DNA of 64,000 nt from Dietzia aurantiaca (GTDB lineage: Bacteria; Actinomycetota; Actinomycetes; Mycobacteriales; Mycobacteriaceae). Below, one piece after another: positions 35,132 to 43,659 of this stretch (position 1 is its first letter; each line of letters starts with the position of its first letter). Made by a program: the position numbers and the translations under genes. The stretch covers positions 124,001 through 188,000 of the forward strand of contig NZ_JAIFXZ010000001.1 of the NCBI RefSeq assembly GCF_021033825.1. Direction: 5' to 3'. The notes under the pieces were generated by a model. It worked only from the letters and a program-made list of their open reading frames with translations. It did no database searches and was not told the DNA's origin.

Positions 35132-36156
35132 CGGGTCCTCTCCAGAGCGGCGGCCAGGTGGGGTGCGAGGGCGGCCCGGATCGCGGCCGGGATGGTCGGA
35201 CGGTCCAGCGCGGTGCGGGCCGCGGCGACCAGATCCTCGGCGACCCGCTGCGCGTGGTCCCGGGCCCCGCACTCGTACAGGAGATCACGCGCGGTATCCG
35301 GGTCGGGGTCTCCGTGGCCGTGGCCCCCGAGTGCGGCGTCGATGCGGGGCCACGCGTCGGTGGTGGCGGCGAACGCCAGCAGGACGGTGGGCGCAGCGCG
35401 CAGGAGATCGCCCTCGTTGGACTTGCCCGTCTCGCCCGGGTCGCCGAACACTCCCAGCAGGTCGTCGACCACCTGATAGGCCGTCCCCAGGTGAGCGCCC
35501 ACCTCACGCAACGACTCGACGGTCTGGTCCCCGGCACCTGCGAGAATGGCGCCCAGCACGAGCGGCAGGGAGACCGAGTAGGCGGCGGTCTTGGCCTGGC
35601 CGATCGCCAGGGCACGCTCCCGGCTCGGCGGACGGGCGTCAGCGGAATAGTGGATGTCGGCGTACTCACCGACCACGGAGGCCGTGACCGCCCGCTCGAC
35701 CTCGTCGAGGACCCGGTGCACCGTCGGTGCGGGCACCGGCAGGCGTGCGAAGCCGCTCATCGCCGCGACCAGCAGCATGTCGCCTCCCAGCAACCCGCCG
35801 GCCCTGCCGACGCCCTCCGCGACCGCCGGGGCGGCGCCCCGAGCCGCCACCCGATCCCGCGTCCGACCCTGGAGGTTCGCCTGACCACGGCGGTGGTCGT
35901 CGCCGTCAACGACGTCGTCGTGGATGAGAAATGCCTCGTGGAGCAGTTCGAGCGCCTCGCCCACCGCGACCCGCACTGCAGGGTCATCGCCACCGGCGGC
36001 GACGTACACGGCCTCGAACAACGCGGACCGTATCCCCTTGCCGGCGCGCGTTGTGGCGTCGAGATCCGCAACCCAGTCGTCGACAGCGGAGCCGAGCCCC
36101 GCGGGCACGTCACGCACGGCCATCCGAGGGACTACGGTCACAGAACACAGGGTCAT
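35128..36156 (-). CDS. crtE: Geranylgeranyl diphosphate synthase CrtE
   Basis: 342 residues from the ATG at 36156; another ATG at 36123 (MAVRDVPAG) is possible and neither has a strong ribosome binding site. First Asp-rich motif DDVVD (80-84) preceded by EAFLIH; the second reads DDLLGVFGD (231-239), with Gly in place of the last Asp, as in many actinobacterial CrtE proteins. Supplies C20 diphosphate for phytoene and possibly isoprenyl units for elongation. First gene of the crtE-B-I-lbtA-lbtBC operon; every junction overlaps by 4 nt. Confidence 0.92.
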   Translation of the reverse strand: MTLCSVTVVPRMAVRDVPAGLGSAVDDWVADLDATTRAGKGIRSALFEAVYVAAGGDDPAVRVAVGEALELLHEAFLIHDDVVDGDDHRRGQANLQGRTRDRVAARGAAPAVAEGVGRAGGLLGGDMLLVAAMSGFARLPVPAPTVHRVLDEVERAVTASVVGEYADIHYSADARPPSRERALAIGQAKTAAYSVSLPLVLGAILAGAGDQTVESLREVGAHLGTAYQVVDDLLGVFGDPGETGKSNEGDLLRAAPTVLLAFAATTDAWPRIDAALGGHGHGDPDPDTARDLLYECGARDHAQRVAEDLVAAARTALDRPTIPAAIRAALAPHLAAALERTR

Positions 36157-36312
36157 GCCCTGTTGTTCGGAGCGGAGGCGAACGCGGATGGGTCCCGACC
36201 GCGGCCAGTCGAGTCCGAGCCTGTCGTCGCCACCCACGTATGCACGCCGCCAGCCTATCGCGGCGCGCCGCGGCGACCGCCAGCACTGAGGGGCAGTCCC
36301 TGAAATGCACGA

Positions 36313-36337
36313 AGACCCCCGCTTGTGGCAGGGGTCT
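36313..36337 (-). terminator. Terminator after tRNA-Tyr
   Basis: Minus-strand stem AGACCCC / GGGGTCT (7 bp, extended by GC pairs) starting 6 nt after the tRNA 3' end and followed by TCGTGCATTTC. It separates the tRNA from crtE. Confidence 0.7.
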
Positions 36338-36342
36338 CCGAG

Positions 36343-36424
36343 TGCCAGATGATGGATTCGAACCAACGTAGGCTAAGCCGACGGATTTACAATCCGCTCC
36401 CTTTGGCCGCTCGGGCAATCTGGC
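36343..36424 (-). tRNA. tRNA-Tyr (GTA)
   Basis: Class II tRNA on the minus strand, 82 nt: acceptor GCCAGAT / ATCTGGC, anticodon GTA in ATTGTAAAT, a long variable arm (GTCGGCTTAGCCTAC) and T arm GGTTCGAATCC. Discriminator A, no encoded CCA. Confidence 0.95.
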
Positions 36425-36558
36425 GTGCACCCCGCAGGGCGCAGAGACACAGTACAACGCCCTGCCCCCCGGGTACCAAATCGGGGGTCTCCGGGGGCGG
36501 GTAACCTGGCCTGGATCGACCGCAGCAAGCCCCGCCACCAGTGAAGGAGAGAGCGTCC

Positions 36559-37053
36559 ATGGCCTCGGAGTCCTCGTTCGACATCGTCTCGGAGTTCGAC
36601 CGCCAGGAGGTGGACAACGCACTGAACCAGGCCGCCAAGGAGCTGGGCACGCGCTACGACTTCCGCGGCACCGACGCCGGCATCGAGTGGAAGGGCGAGG
36701 ACGCGGTGGAGATCACCGCCAACACCGAGGACCGCGTCATGGCCGCCAAGGACGTGTTCATCGAGAAACTGGTCCGCCGCGGACTCAGCATGAAGGCGCT
36801 CGAGGTGGGCGAGCCGATGCCGTCGGGCAAGAGCTTCCGCCTGGTCGGCTCGCTCAAGCAGGGCATCGACAAGGAGAACGCCAAGAAGATCACCAAGCTC
36901 CTGCGCGACGAGGGTCCCAAGGGCGTCAAGGCGCAGATCCAGGGCGAGGAGATCCGCGTGTCGTCCAAGAAGCGCGACGACCTGCAGACCTGCATCTCGC
37001 TACTCAAGGGAGCGGATTTCGAGGTGGCGCTGCAGTTCACCAACTACCGCTGA
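36559..37053 (+). CDS. yajQ: YajQ family nucleotide-binding protein
   Basis: 164 residues from the ATG at 36559, preceded by GAAGGAGAG. Complete Yaj[21 protein letters not shown] at the start, the basic middle [22 protein letters not shown], and [13 protein letters not shown] near the end. Two ferredoxin-like domains that bind nucleotides; some homologues bind cyclic di-GMP. Role in this organism unknown. It is transcribed away from tRNA-Tyr. Confidence 0.95.
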   Translation: MASESSFDIVSEFDRQEVDNALNQAAKELGTRYDFRGTDAGIEWKGEDAVEITANTEDRVMAAKDVFIEKLVRRGLSMKALEVGEPMPSGKSFRLVGSLKQGIDKENAKKITKLLRDEGPKGVKAQIQGEEIRVSSKKRDDLQTCISLLKGADFEVALQFTNYR

Positions 37054-37134
37054 CCCGCCAACCTGGCGTGCGGTCCCGCGGAAGCGGGCCCAACTCCCCC
37101 ACCATTGCGCACCTGCGGGTCTAGAGTACCTTCC

Positions 37135-37545
37135 ATGACGCAGTTGCGAATCAGCGAGGCGGCCTCCCTTATGGGCGTCAGCGACGACACCGTGCGCCGG
37201 TGGATCGACCGCGGCGAACTCACCGCGTCCCCGGACGATTCCGGTCGCAAGACCGTCGCCGGCACCGATCTCGCCCGGCTGGCCCAGGAACGGGCTGCCG
37301 GGCGGAGCGCAGGAGTGGACGGTTCCGGCGACACCGCGGTCAGCGCGCGCAACAGCTTCCGCGGCCTGGTCACGTCGGTGAGGTCGGACGAGGTCATGTC
37401 CCAGGTCGACATCCAGTGCGGGCCCTACCGCGTGGTCTCACTGATCTCCACGGAGGCCGTACGCGAGATGGGCCTGGAGCCCGGCTCGCTGGCCACGGCG
37501 CGGGTCAAGGCGACGAGCGTCGTGATCGAAGGCGCCCCGCAATGA
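37135..37545 (+). CDS. HTH/TOBE (Mop) molybdate-responsive regulator
   Basis: 136 residues: a MerR/excisionase-type helix-turn-helix at the N-terminus (MTQLRISEAASLMGVSDDTV, then RRWIDRGEL) and a single Mop/TOBE domain at about 70-133 (SARNSFRGLVTSVRSDEVMSQ). The TOBE domain binds molybdate. It is the first gene of the mod operon and overlaps modA by ATGA, so is a ModE-like local regulator or a molybdate carrier with a DNA-binding domain. Confidence 0.88.
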   Translation: MTQLRISEAASLMGVSDDTVRRWIDRGELTASPDDSGRKTVAGTDLARLAQERAAGRSAGVDGSGDTAVSARNSFRGLVTSVRSDEVMSQVDIQCGPYRVVSLISTEAVREMGLEPGSLATARVKATSVVIEGAPQ

Positions 37546-38309
37546 CGCGCCGATTCGCCGCCGCCGCGCTCGGCGCCGTCGTGGGGCTGTCCGTGTTGGC
37601 GGGCTGCGCCTCCGGGGGCGACGACGACACCGCGGCGTCGCAGACGCTGACGGTGTTCGCCGCCGCCTCGCTCACCGACGCGTTCTCGGAGTTGGCCGAG
37701 GACTTCGAGGCGGCCAATCCCGGCGTGGAGGTCCGGCTCTCCTTCGACGGCTCCTCCGGTCTGGTCGACCAGATCGCGAGTGGCGCCCCGGCCGACGTGT
37801 TCGTCTCGGCGGACGAGAAGAACATGGACCGCGCGGTCTCCGAGGGGCTGGTGGCCGGCACGCCGGCGGTGATCGCGACCAACGACCTCACTCTCATCAC
37901 CCCGCCCGGCAATCCGGCCGGGATCACCGGGCTCGACGGCTCCCTGGACGGCACCCGGCTCGTCGTGTGCGCCGAGGGCGTGCCGTGTGGCAACGCCACC
38001 GTGGCGCTCGCGGAATCCGCCGGGGTCGAGTTGAAGCCGGAGAGCGAGGAGACCAAGGTCACCGACGTGCGTGGCAAGGTCGAGTCCGGTGAGGCCGACG
38101 CGGGGATCGTCTACGTCACTGACGCCACGGCCGCGGGGGACGCGGTCGAGAAGGTCGGGATCAGCGGCGCGAGCGCCCATCCCAATCGCTACCCGATCGC
38201 GCTGCTGGAGAACTCCCCTTCCCCCGACCTCGGCCGACGCTTCATCGATTCCGTCACCGGCCCCGCCGGTCTGGCCGTGCTGGCCGGGTACGGGTTCGGA
38301 CCGCCGTGA
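37542..38309 (+). CDS. modA: Molybdate ABC transporter substrate-binding lipoprotein ModA
   Basis: 255 residues. Signal sequence with lipobox LSVLAGC (Cys at about 22), then the ModA fold: LTVFAAASLTDAFSELAEDF, SFDGSSGLVDQIASGAPADVF and GIVYVTDA. Binds molybdate or tungstate outside the membrane and delivers it to ModBC. ATG start overlaps the regulator stop; its own stop overlaps the modB GTG. Confidence 0.95.
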   Translation: MTRRFAAAALGAVVGLSVLAGCASGGDDDTAASQTLTVFAAASLTDAFSELAEDFEAANPGVEVRLSFDGSSGLVDQIASGAPADVFVSADEKNMDRAVSEGLVAGTPAVIATNDLTLITPPGNPAGITGLDGSLDGTRLVVCAEGVPCGNATVALAESAGVELKPESEETKVTDVRGKVESGEADAGIVYVTDATAAGDAVEKVGISGASAHPNRYPIALLENSPSPDLGRRFIDSVTGPAGLAVLAGYGFGPP

Positions 38310-39130
38310 CCGGTCGGCGTGCTCGGGGTCCCGGTGTTGTGAGGATGCCGCTCCCGCGGTGGCTGCTCGTCGGGGCGACGGGCACCGTCCTGCTGATGGC
38401 GCTGCCGCTGCTCGGCCTGGCGGTGCGGATCCCGTGGGCGGATGTCCCCACGCTCGTCGGGTCCGAGGCCGCGCGGGACGCGGCGCTGCTCAGCCTGCGC
38501 ACGTGCGCGATCTCGACCCTGTTGTGCGTGCTCCTGGGCACCCCATTGGCGGTGCTGCTCTCGCGCAGCCACGGCCCGTTCGCGGCGCTCGCCCGGACGG
38601 TCACCGCGCTGCCCATGGTCCTGCCCCCGGTCGTGGCGGGCCTGGCGCTGCTCATCACGTTCGGACGCACCGGCGTGGTGGGCCGGCACCTGTCGGTGCT
38701 GGGCATCGAGATCGGCTTCACGACCGCCGCGGTGGTGATCGCACAGACCTTCGTGGCCATGCCGTTCCTCGTCGTGGCGCTCGAGGGCGCGCTCCGCTCG
38801 GTCGACGCTCGCCTCGAACAGACCGCGTCCTCCCTCGGCGCCTCCCCCGCCCGCGTACTCACCACGGTGACGCTGCCGCTGGTGCTGCCCGCGCTCGCGG
38901 CCGGAGCCACGATGTCCTTCGCCCGCGCCCTCGGCGAGTTCGGCGCGACGCTCACCTTCGCCGGCTCGCTGCAGGGAACCACGCGCACGTTGCCGCTGGA
39001 GATCTACCTCAGTCGCGAGTCGGACACCGGGACCGCGCTCACTATGGCCCTGCTGCTCATCGTCGTGGCGGCGGTCCTCATGGCCGGCTCGGCCGTCGTC
39101 GCGCGCAGGGCGGTGACGGGCCGTGGCTGA
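38306..39130 (+). CDS. modB: Molybdate ABC transporter permease ModB
   Basis: 274 residues from a GTG overlapping the modA stop by 4 nt. Five to six hydrophobic segments, with the MetI-like coupling loop EQTASSLGASPARVLTTVTLPLVLPALAAG and the ModB-specific GEFGATLTFAGSLQGTTRTLP. Forms the homodimeric channel of the importer. Confidence 0.95.
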   Translation: MTGRRARGPGVVRMPLPRWLLVGATGTVLLMALPLLGLAVRIPWADVPTLVGSEAARDAALLSLRTCAISTLLCVLLGTPLAVLLSRSHGPFAALARTVTALPMVLPPVVAGLALLITFGRTGVVGRHLSVLGIEIGFTTAAVVIAQTFVAMPFLVVALEGALRSVDARLEQTASSLGASPARVLTTVTLPLVLPALAAGATMSFARALGEFGATLTFAGSLQGTTRTLPLEIYLSRESDTGTALTMALLLIVVAAVLMAGSAVVARRAVTGRG

Positions 39131-40283
39131 CGCCCCCGCCCGGGCCGCCGTGCCCGCCGCCGAGCTCGACTGCACCGTCACGAACCGCGACGTCGACCTG
39201 CGGCTCGCCGTCCCGGCCGGTCGCCGCGTCGCGATCGTCGGCCCCAACGGCGCCGGCAAGTCCACGGCTCTGGCGCTGCTCGCCGGGCACCTGCGACCCG
39301 ACTCCGGTGAGGTCCGGATCGACGGCCACGTTGTCAGCTCTCCCCGCGCCCACCTGCCGGCCCATCGCCGTCGCGTGGTGACGCTCGAGCAGCGCCCCGG
39401 CCTGTTCCCCCACCTGTCCTCCCTCGACAACGTCGCGTACGGCCCCCGCGCCCGCGGTGTCCGTCGCCGGGACGCGCTCGCCCGCGCCCGCACCGAACTC
39501 GATGCCGTCGGCTGCGCAGACCTCGCCGACCGCCGCCCCCACCAGCTGTCCGGCGGGCAGGCGCAACGCGTCGCGCTGGCCCGCGCGCTGGCGGTGGATC
39601 CGGAGCTCGTCCTGCTCGACGAGCCCCTGGCCGCCCTGGACGTGGAGGTCGCACCCGCGATCCGGCGCCTCCTCGCCGACCGCCTCACCGGCCGGGCCGT
39701 CGCGCTGGTGACCCACGATCCGCTGGACCTGTGGGCGTTGGCGGACGATGTCGTCGTCGTCCTGTCCGGTCGCGCCGCGCAGACCGGCACGGTCGAGCAG
39801 GTTCTCGCCCGCCCCGCGTCCGACTTCGGCGCGCGACTGGCGGGGGTGTCGCTGGTGGAGGGCACGATCGTCGACGACGACGAGGTCCACACCCCCGCCG
39901 GCGACGCGGTCACCGGGGTCCGTGCCGAGCCCGCGGACGGGTGGCGCAGCGGTGGGCGGGCGATCGCGACGGTGGATCCGCGATCGGTGGCGATCCATGC
40001 GGTCGGTGCGCCGGCGGGCCCGGGCGCGCTCGCGGGGAACCCGGGCGGCCCATCCGGGAGCCCGACCGGCCCTGCCTCGAGCCCGCGGAATTCGTGGTCC
40101 GCACGCGTGGTGGCGGTGGCCCCGGCGGGCGCGCTGACCCGGGTGACGGCAGAGCTACGGGACGGGCAGCGGGTGGATGCCGAGGTGACCAGCCGTTCGG
40201 CCGCCGAGCTGTCGCTCGCGCCGGGGTCGGACGTGATGCTGGTGGTCAAAGCCGCCCAGGTCGCGCTCTATCCGCGTCCCTGA
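39123..40283 (+). CDS. modC: Molybdate ABC transporter ATPase ModC
   Basis: 386 residues from a GTG at 39123, overlapping modB by 8 nt. Walker A GPNGAGKST, signature LSGGQAQR, Walker B LVLLDEP, switch His in VTHDP. A C-terminal TOBE domain (about 320-385) is preceded by a Gly/Pro/Ser-rich stretch. Energises molybdate uptake. It ends the operon, convergent to the polyprenyl synthase gene. Confidence 0.94.
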   Translation: MADAPARAAVPAAELDCTVTNRDVDLRLAVPAGRRVAIVGPNGAGKSTALALLAGHLRPDSGEVRIDGHVVSSPRAHLPAHRRRVVTLEQRPGLFPHLSSLDNVAYGPRARGVRRRDALARARTELDAVGCADLADRRPHQLSGGQAQRVALARALAVDPELVLLDEPLAALDVEVAPAIRRLLADRLTGRAVALVTHDPLDLWALADDVVVVLSGRAAQTGTVEQVLARPASDFGARLAGVSLVEGTIVDDDEVHTPAGDAVTGVRAEPADGWRSGGRAIATVDPRSVAIHAVGAPAGPGALAGNPGGPSGSPTGPASSPRNSWSARVVAVAPAGALTRVTAELRDGQRVDAEVTSRSAAELSLAPGSDVMLVVKAAQVALYPRP

Positions 40284-40393
40284 CGACCGCCCCGCCCCGT
40301 CGATCGCCTCTGCGGCGTGCGCTTGACCTGTCGAACTGCGATTGACTTGTCCGATCAGCGCGGCAGCTACTCGGTGGCTCGCGGACGGAGGTG

Positions 40394-41443
40394 TCAGCCG
40401 ACGCGGTCGACGGTGAAGCGCACGAGCCGTCGCAGCGCTTCGTTGGCGGGACCGGCCGGCAGCGCGTCGAGTTCGGCCATCGCGTCGTCGACGTACTGCT
40501 CCAACGCGACCCGCGCGCGGCGCATGCCCTCCGAGGCACGGAGCAGGTCGAGGGCCTCGGCGACCTCGGCGTCGTCGGTCAACGGCTGCGCGAGCAGCTC
40601 CCGCAGCCGGGCGCTGTCCGCTGAACCGTCCTCCATGGCGTAGATCATGGGCAGCGTGTGGACGCCCTCGCGCAGATCCGTACCGGGCGTCTTGCCCGAG
40701 TCGTCGGCCGGCGAGGCGATGTCGATGATGTCGTCGGCGATCTGGAACGCGATACCCACCGCGTCACCGAGGCGGCGCAGGCGCTCGATCTGCTCGGCAT
40801 CCGCCGCGGAGTACTCGCCACCGAACTGGGCGGCGGCGGCGATCAGCGAGCCGGTCTTCTCCCAGATCACGCGCAGGTAGTGCTCGGCGGCGTCGGTGGC
40901 CTGCTCGCCGGTCCCGGGTCCGACGGTCTCACGCATCTGGCCGGTGACCAGCTCAGCGAAGGTCTGGGCGATGAGTTGCACCGCCGCCGGGCCGAGGTCG
41001 GCCAGCAACATGGACGCGTGGGCGAACAGGAAGTCGCCGGCGAGGATGGCGGTCGAGTTGTCCCAGCGACTGTTCGCGGACTCGACACCGCGACGCATGG
41101 CCGCCTCGTCCATTACATCGTCGTGGTAGAGGGTGGCGAGGTGGATCATCTCGCACACGACGGCGGCCTTGACCAGCCGCTCGCGGTCGGGCTCCGGGCC
41201 GAGCTGCCCGGTCAGCAGCGTCATGAGCGGGCGGAATCGCTTGCCGCCGGCGGTGACGAGGTGCAGAGCGACTTCGGAGAGGAAGTCCTCCCCGCTGGCC
41301 AGTCGACTGACGAGCAACTTCTCGACCTCGTCGAGCGTGCTCCGCAAGTCGGCCGCGAGGGCTGCGTCACCGAGGTCCACACCCGCCACCGTGTGGTCGG
41401 GCGTCGTTGCCGCGGTGCCGGTCGTCACTGAATCGCTCGACAT
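40394..41443 (-). CDS. grcC1: Polyprenyl diphosphate synthase (GrcC1-like), for the menaquinone side chain
   Basis: 349 residues from the ATG at 41443 (a GTG at 41449 is possible). GGKRFRP, first motif DDVMD (about 108-112) and second motif DDIID (about 237-241), both complete, define a long-chain trans-prenyltransferase. In mycobacteria the orthologue lies beside menJ, as here (divergent, 136 nt apart), and makes the isoprenoid tail for MenA. Chain length cannot be determined by eye. Confidence 0.9.
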   Translation of the reverse strand: MSSDSVTTGTAATTPDHTVAGVDLGDAALAADLRSTLDEVEKLLVSRLASGEDFLSEVALHLVTAGGKRFRPLMTLLTGQLGPEPDRERLVKAAVVCEMIHLATLYHDDVMDEAAMRRGVESANSRWDNSTAILAGDFLFAHASMLLADLGPAAVQLIAQTFAELVTGQMRETVGPGTGEQATDAAEHYLRVIWEKTGSLIAAAAQFGGEYSAADAEQIERLRRLGDAVGIAFQIADDIIDIASPADDSGKTPGTDLREGVHTLPMIYAMEDGSADSARLRELLAQPLTDDAEVAEALDLLRASEGMRRARVALEQYVDDAMAELDALPAGPANEALRRLVRFTVDRVG

Positions 41444-41579
41444 CCCCACTCGTCCTCGTCGCCTGTAGCGGAACCGGCGTCGACCGGCCCTCAGGACAGA
41501 CTACGGTCCCGTCCTCCGGGCTGCGGCACCCCACCCCGTCCGAGGTCCCGGCGACCGTCCGGCCGTGCGACCTGCCACC

Positions 41580-42887
41580 ATGGAGCGCATGGAGTCACGG
41601 CCGCCACTTCCCGCATCGACCGATGTCCTCGTGGTGGGCTGCGGGCCCGCCGGGTCGGCCACGGCGACGTGGCTGGCGCGGGCCGGGCGCGAGGTGACGG
41701 TGCTGGACGCAGCGATTTTCCCCAGGGACAAGACCTGCGGTGACGGGCTCACGCCACGGGCGATGGCCGAGGTCGATCGGCTGGGTCTGGGCACGTGGGC
41801 GCGGGATCGCATCACCATCAGGGGACTGGATCTGCGCGGCTTCGGCCATCAGCGCCGGGTGCCGTGGCCGGCGGGCGATCACGGCGGGACCGGTTCGGCC
41901 GTGCGCCGCACGGTGTTCGACGACCGCCTGCGTCAGACCGCCGTCGAGGCCGGCGCCGTGGTCCATGAGGGCGTGCGGGTGACGGGCGTGGAGAGGGGCG
42001 ACGACGACGAGGTCGTCGCCGTCCGGGCCGGAAAGCAGCGAATCGCGTGCCGGACCCTCGTGGTCGCGGACGGCGTCCGCTCGCCGGTGGGCAGGATGCT
42101 CGGTCGGACCTGGCATCGCAACACCGTGTACGCCGTGGCGGCGCGCTCCTATGTCCGGTCGGGCAGGCACGACCATCCGTGGATCGGGTCCGATCTCGAA
42201 CTGCGCGACGAAGCGGGCGCCATCCAACCCGGCTACGGCTGGGTGTTCCCGCTCGGCGACGGCGAGATCAACCTGGGTGTGGGTGCACTCGCGACGGCGG
42301 CCCGTCCGGCGAACGTCGCGGTCAAGGAACTGCTGCAGCACTACGCGCGTCTCGTGCGCTACGACTGGGAGTTGACCGGCGAGCCGCGGGCGGTGACATC
42401 GGCGCTGCTGCCGATGGGGGGCGCGGTGTCCGGGGTGGCCGGTCGCAACTGGGCTGCCGTGGGCGACGCCGCGGCGTGCGTGAATCCGCTCAACGGCGAG
42501 GGCATCGACTACGCACTCGAGGGAGGTCGTCTGCTGGCCGAGCTCATCTGCTCGGGCCCCGGACCCGCCGGCGCCGGCTCGAGCGCTTCGGGGTCCGGCA
42601 CGCGCCCCGTCACCGTCGACCTCTCCCGCGCCTGGCCGGAGCTGCTGCGCGCGACCTACGGTGAGTCGTTCGCGATCGCCCGCGATGCGGCCCATCTGCT
42701 GACGTTCCCGAAGTTCCTGCCACTGGCCGGGCCGATCGGGATGCGCTCGCAGGCGCTGATGACGGCCGCGGTGCGCTGCATGTCCAATACGGTGGCCGAT
42801 TCCGACCGCGACATCGTCGCCCGGAGCTGGCGGGCCGCCGGCTCGATCGCCCGCCGCCTGGACCGCCGCCCGCTCTTCACCGACTGA
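41580..42887 (+). CDS. menJ: Menaquinone reductase MenJ-like (geranylgeranyl reductase family)
   Basis: 435 residues from the ATG at 41580 (an ATG at 41589 and a GTG at 41565 are alternatives). FAD-binding VLVVGCGPAGSATATWLARA at the N-terminus, the PRDKTCGDGLTPRA loop and GDAAACVNPLNGEGIDYALEGG of the geranylgeranyl reductase family. The mycobacterial orthologue saturates one isoprene unit (beta) of menaquinone. A Gly/Ser-rich insertion near residue 330 (GPAGAGSSASGSG) looks unstructured. Convergent to menG. Confidence 0.9.
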   Translation: MERMESRPPLPASTDVLVVGCGPAGSATATWLARAGREVTVLDAAIFPRDKTCGDGLTPRAMAEVDRLGLGTWARDRITIRGLDLRGFGHQRRVPWPAGDHGGTGSAVRRTVFDDRLRQTAVEAGAVVHEGVRVTGVERGDDDEVVAVRAGKQRIACRTLVVADGVRSPVGRMLGRTWHRNTVYAVAARSYVRSGRHDHPWIGSDLELRDEAGAIQPGYGWVFPLGDGEINLGVGALATAARPANVAVKELLQHYARLVRYDWELTGEPRAVTSALLPMGGAVSGVAGRNWAAVGDAAACVNPLNGEGIDYALEGGRLLAELICSGPGPAGAGSSASGSGTRPVTVDLSRAWPELLRATYGESFAIARDAAHLLTFPKFLPLAGPIGMRSQALMTAAVRCMSNTVADSDRDIVARSWRAAGSIARRLDRRPLFTD

Positions 42888-42945
42888 CCCTGCGCGCCGC
42901 TCTGCGCCCCGGCATCCGTTGCCGGATGGGACGGGCCGGGTGAGG

Positions 42946-43635
42946 TCAGGCGGGCTTGCGGGCCATGTGGATCGCCGCGATCCCGCCGGTGAGGTTGGTG
43001 ACGCTGCAGCGCTCCCAGCCGCTCGACTCGATGATCCGCATCAGTGCCGCCTGGTCGGGCCAGTCGCGGATCGACTCGGCCAGGTAGACGTAGGCGTCCG
43101 GGTTCGAGGACACGCTGGTGGCGATCTTCGGCAGCGCCCTCATCAGGTAGTTCATGTAGATCGTACGGAACGGCGGGAACACCGGGGTGGAGAACTCCAC
43201 CACGGCCAGCCGGCCGCCGGGCCGCACCACGCGTGCCATCTCCCGCAGCCCGGCGGCGGTGTCCTGCACATTGCGCAACCCGAAGCTGATGGTCGCGGCG
43301 TCGAAGGAGTCGTCGGCGAACGGCAGCCTCATGGCGTCACCGGCGACCTTGGGCACGTCGCGGCGGGCACCGGCGCGGAGCATGCCGAGCGAGAAGTCGG
43401 CCGCCACGCACCATGCGCCGGACTTCGCCAGCTCGACCGTCGACACCGCGGTGCCGGCCGCCAGGTCGAGGACACTCTCGCCGGGCCGCGGCGCGAGCAG
43501 CGAGCGCGCACGACGACGCCACAGGTGGTCCATGCCCCCGGAGAGGACGGTGTTGGTCACGTCGTAGCGGTCGGCGACTCCGTCGAACATCGACGCTACG
43601 TCGCGGGGCTGCTTGTCGAGATCGGCGCGGGACAC
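42946..43635 (-). CDS. menG: Demethylmenaquinone methyltransferase MenG (UbiE family)
   Basis: 229 residues from the GTG at 43635 ([18 protein letters not shown]), which aligns with the start of mycobacterial MenG; a GTG two codons upstream is possible. SAM-binding motif [29 protein letters not shown] and [18 protein letters not shown] at the end. Last step to menaquinone. It follows mgtA's stop on the other side, in the Rv0557-Rv0558 order of mycobacteria. Confidence 0.94.
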   Translation of the reverse strand: MSRADLDKQPRDVASMFDGVADRYDVTNTVLSGGMDHLWRRRARSLLAPRPGESVLDLAAGTAVSTVELAKSGAWCVAADFSLGMLRAGARRDVPKVAGDAMRLPFADDSFDAATISFGLRNVQDTAAGLREMARVVRPGGRLAVVEFSTPVFPPFRTIYMNYLMRALPKIATSVSSNPDAYVYLAESIRDWPDQAALMRIIESSGWERCSVTNLTGGIAAIHMARKPA

Positions 43636-43659
43636 GCCCACGACGCTACCCGCTGGTGG

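Noticed and set aside
34260-35669. The 470-codon upstream extension of the crtI frame
   Set aside because: The extension overlaps crtB and crtE in another frame and is Pro/Arg/Ser-rich. The ATG at 34259 sits in an ATGA overlap as at the other junctions of the operon.
42910-42928. Short inverted repeat (CATCCG / CGGATG) between menJ and menG as a terminator
   Set aside because: Only 5-6 bp of stem and no T-tract on either strand; too weak in DNA of this composition.
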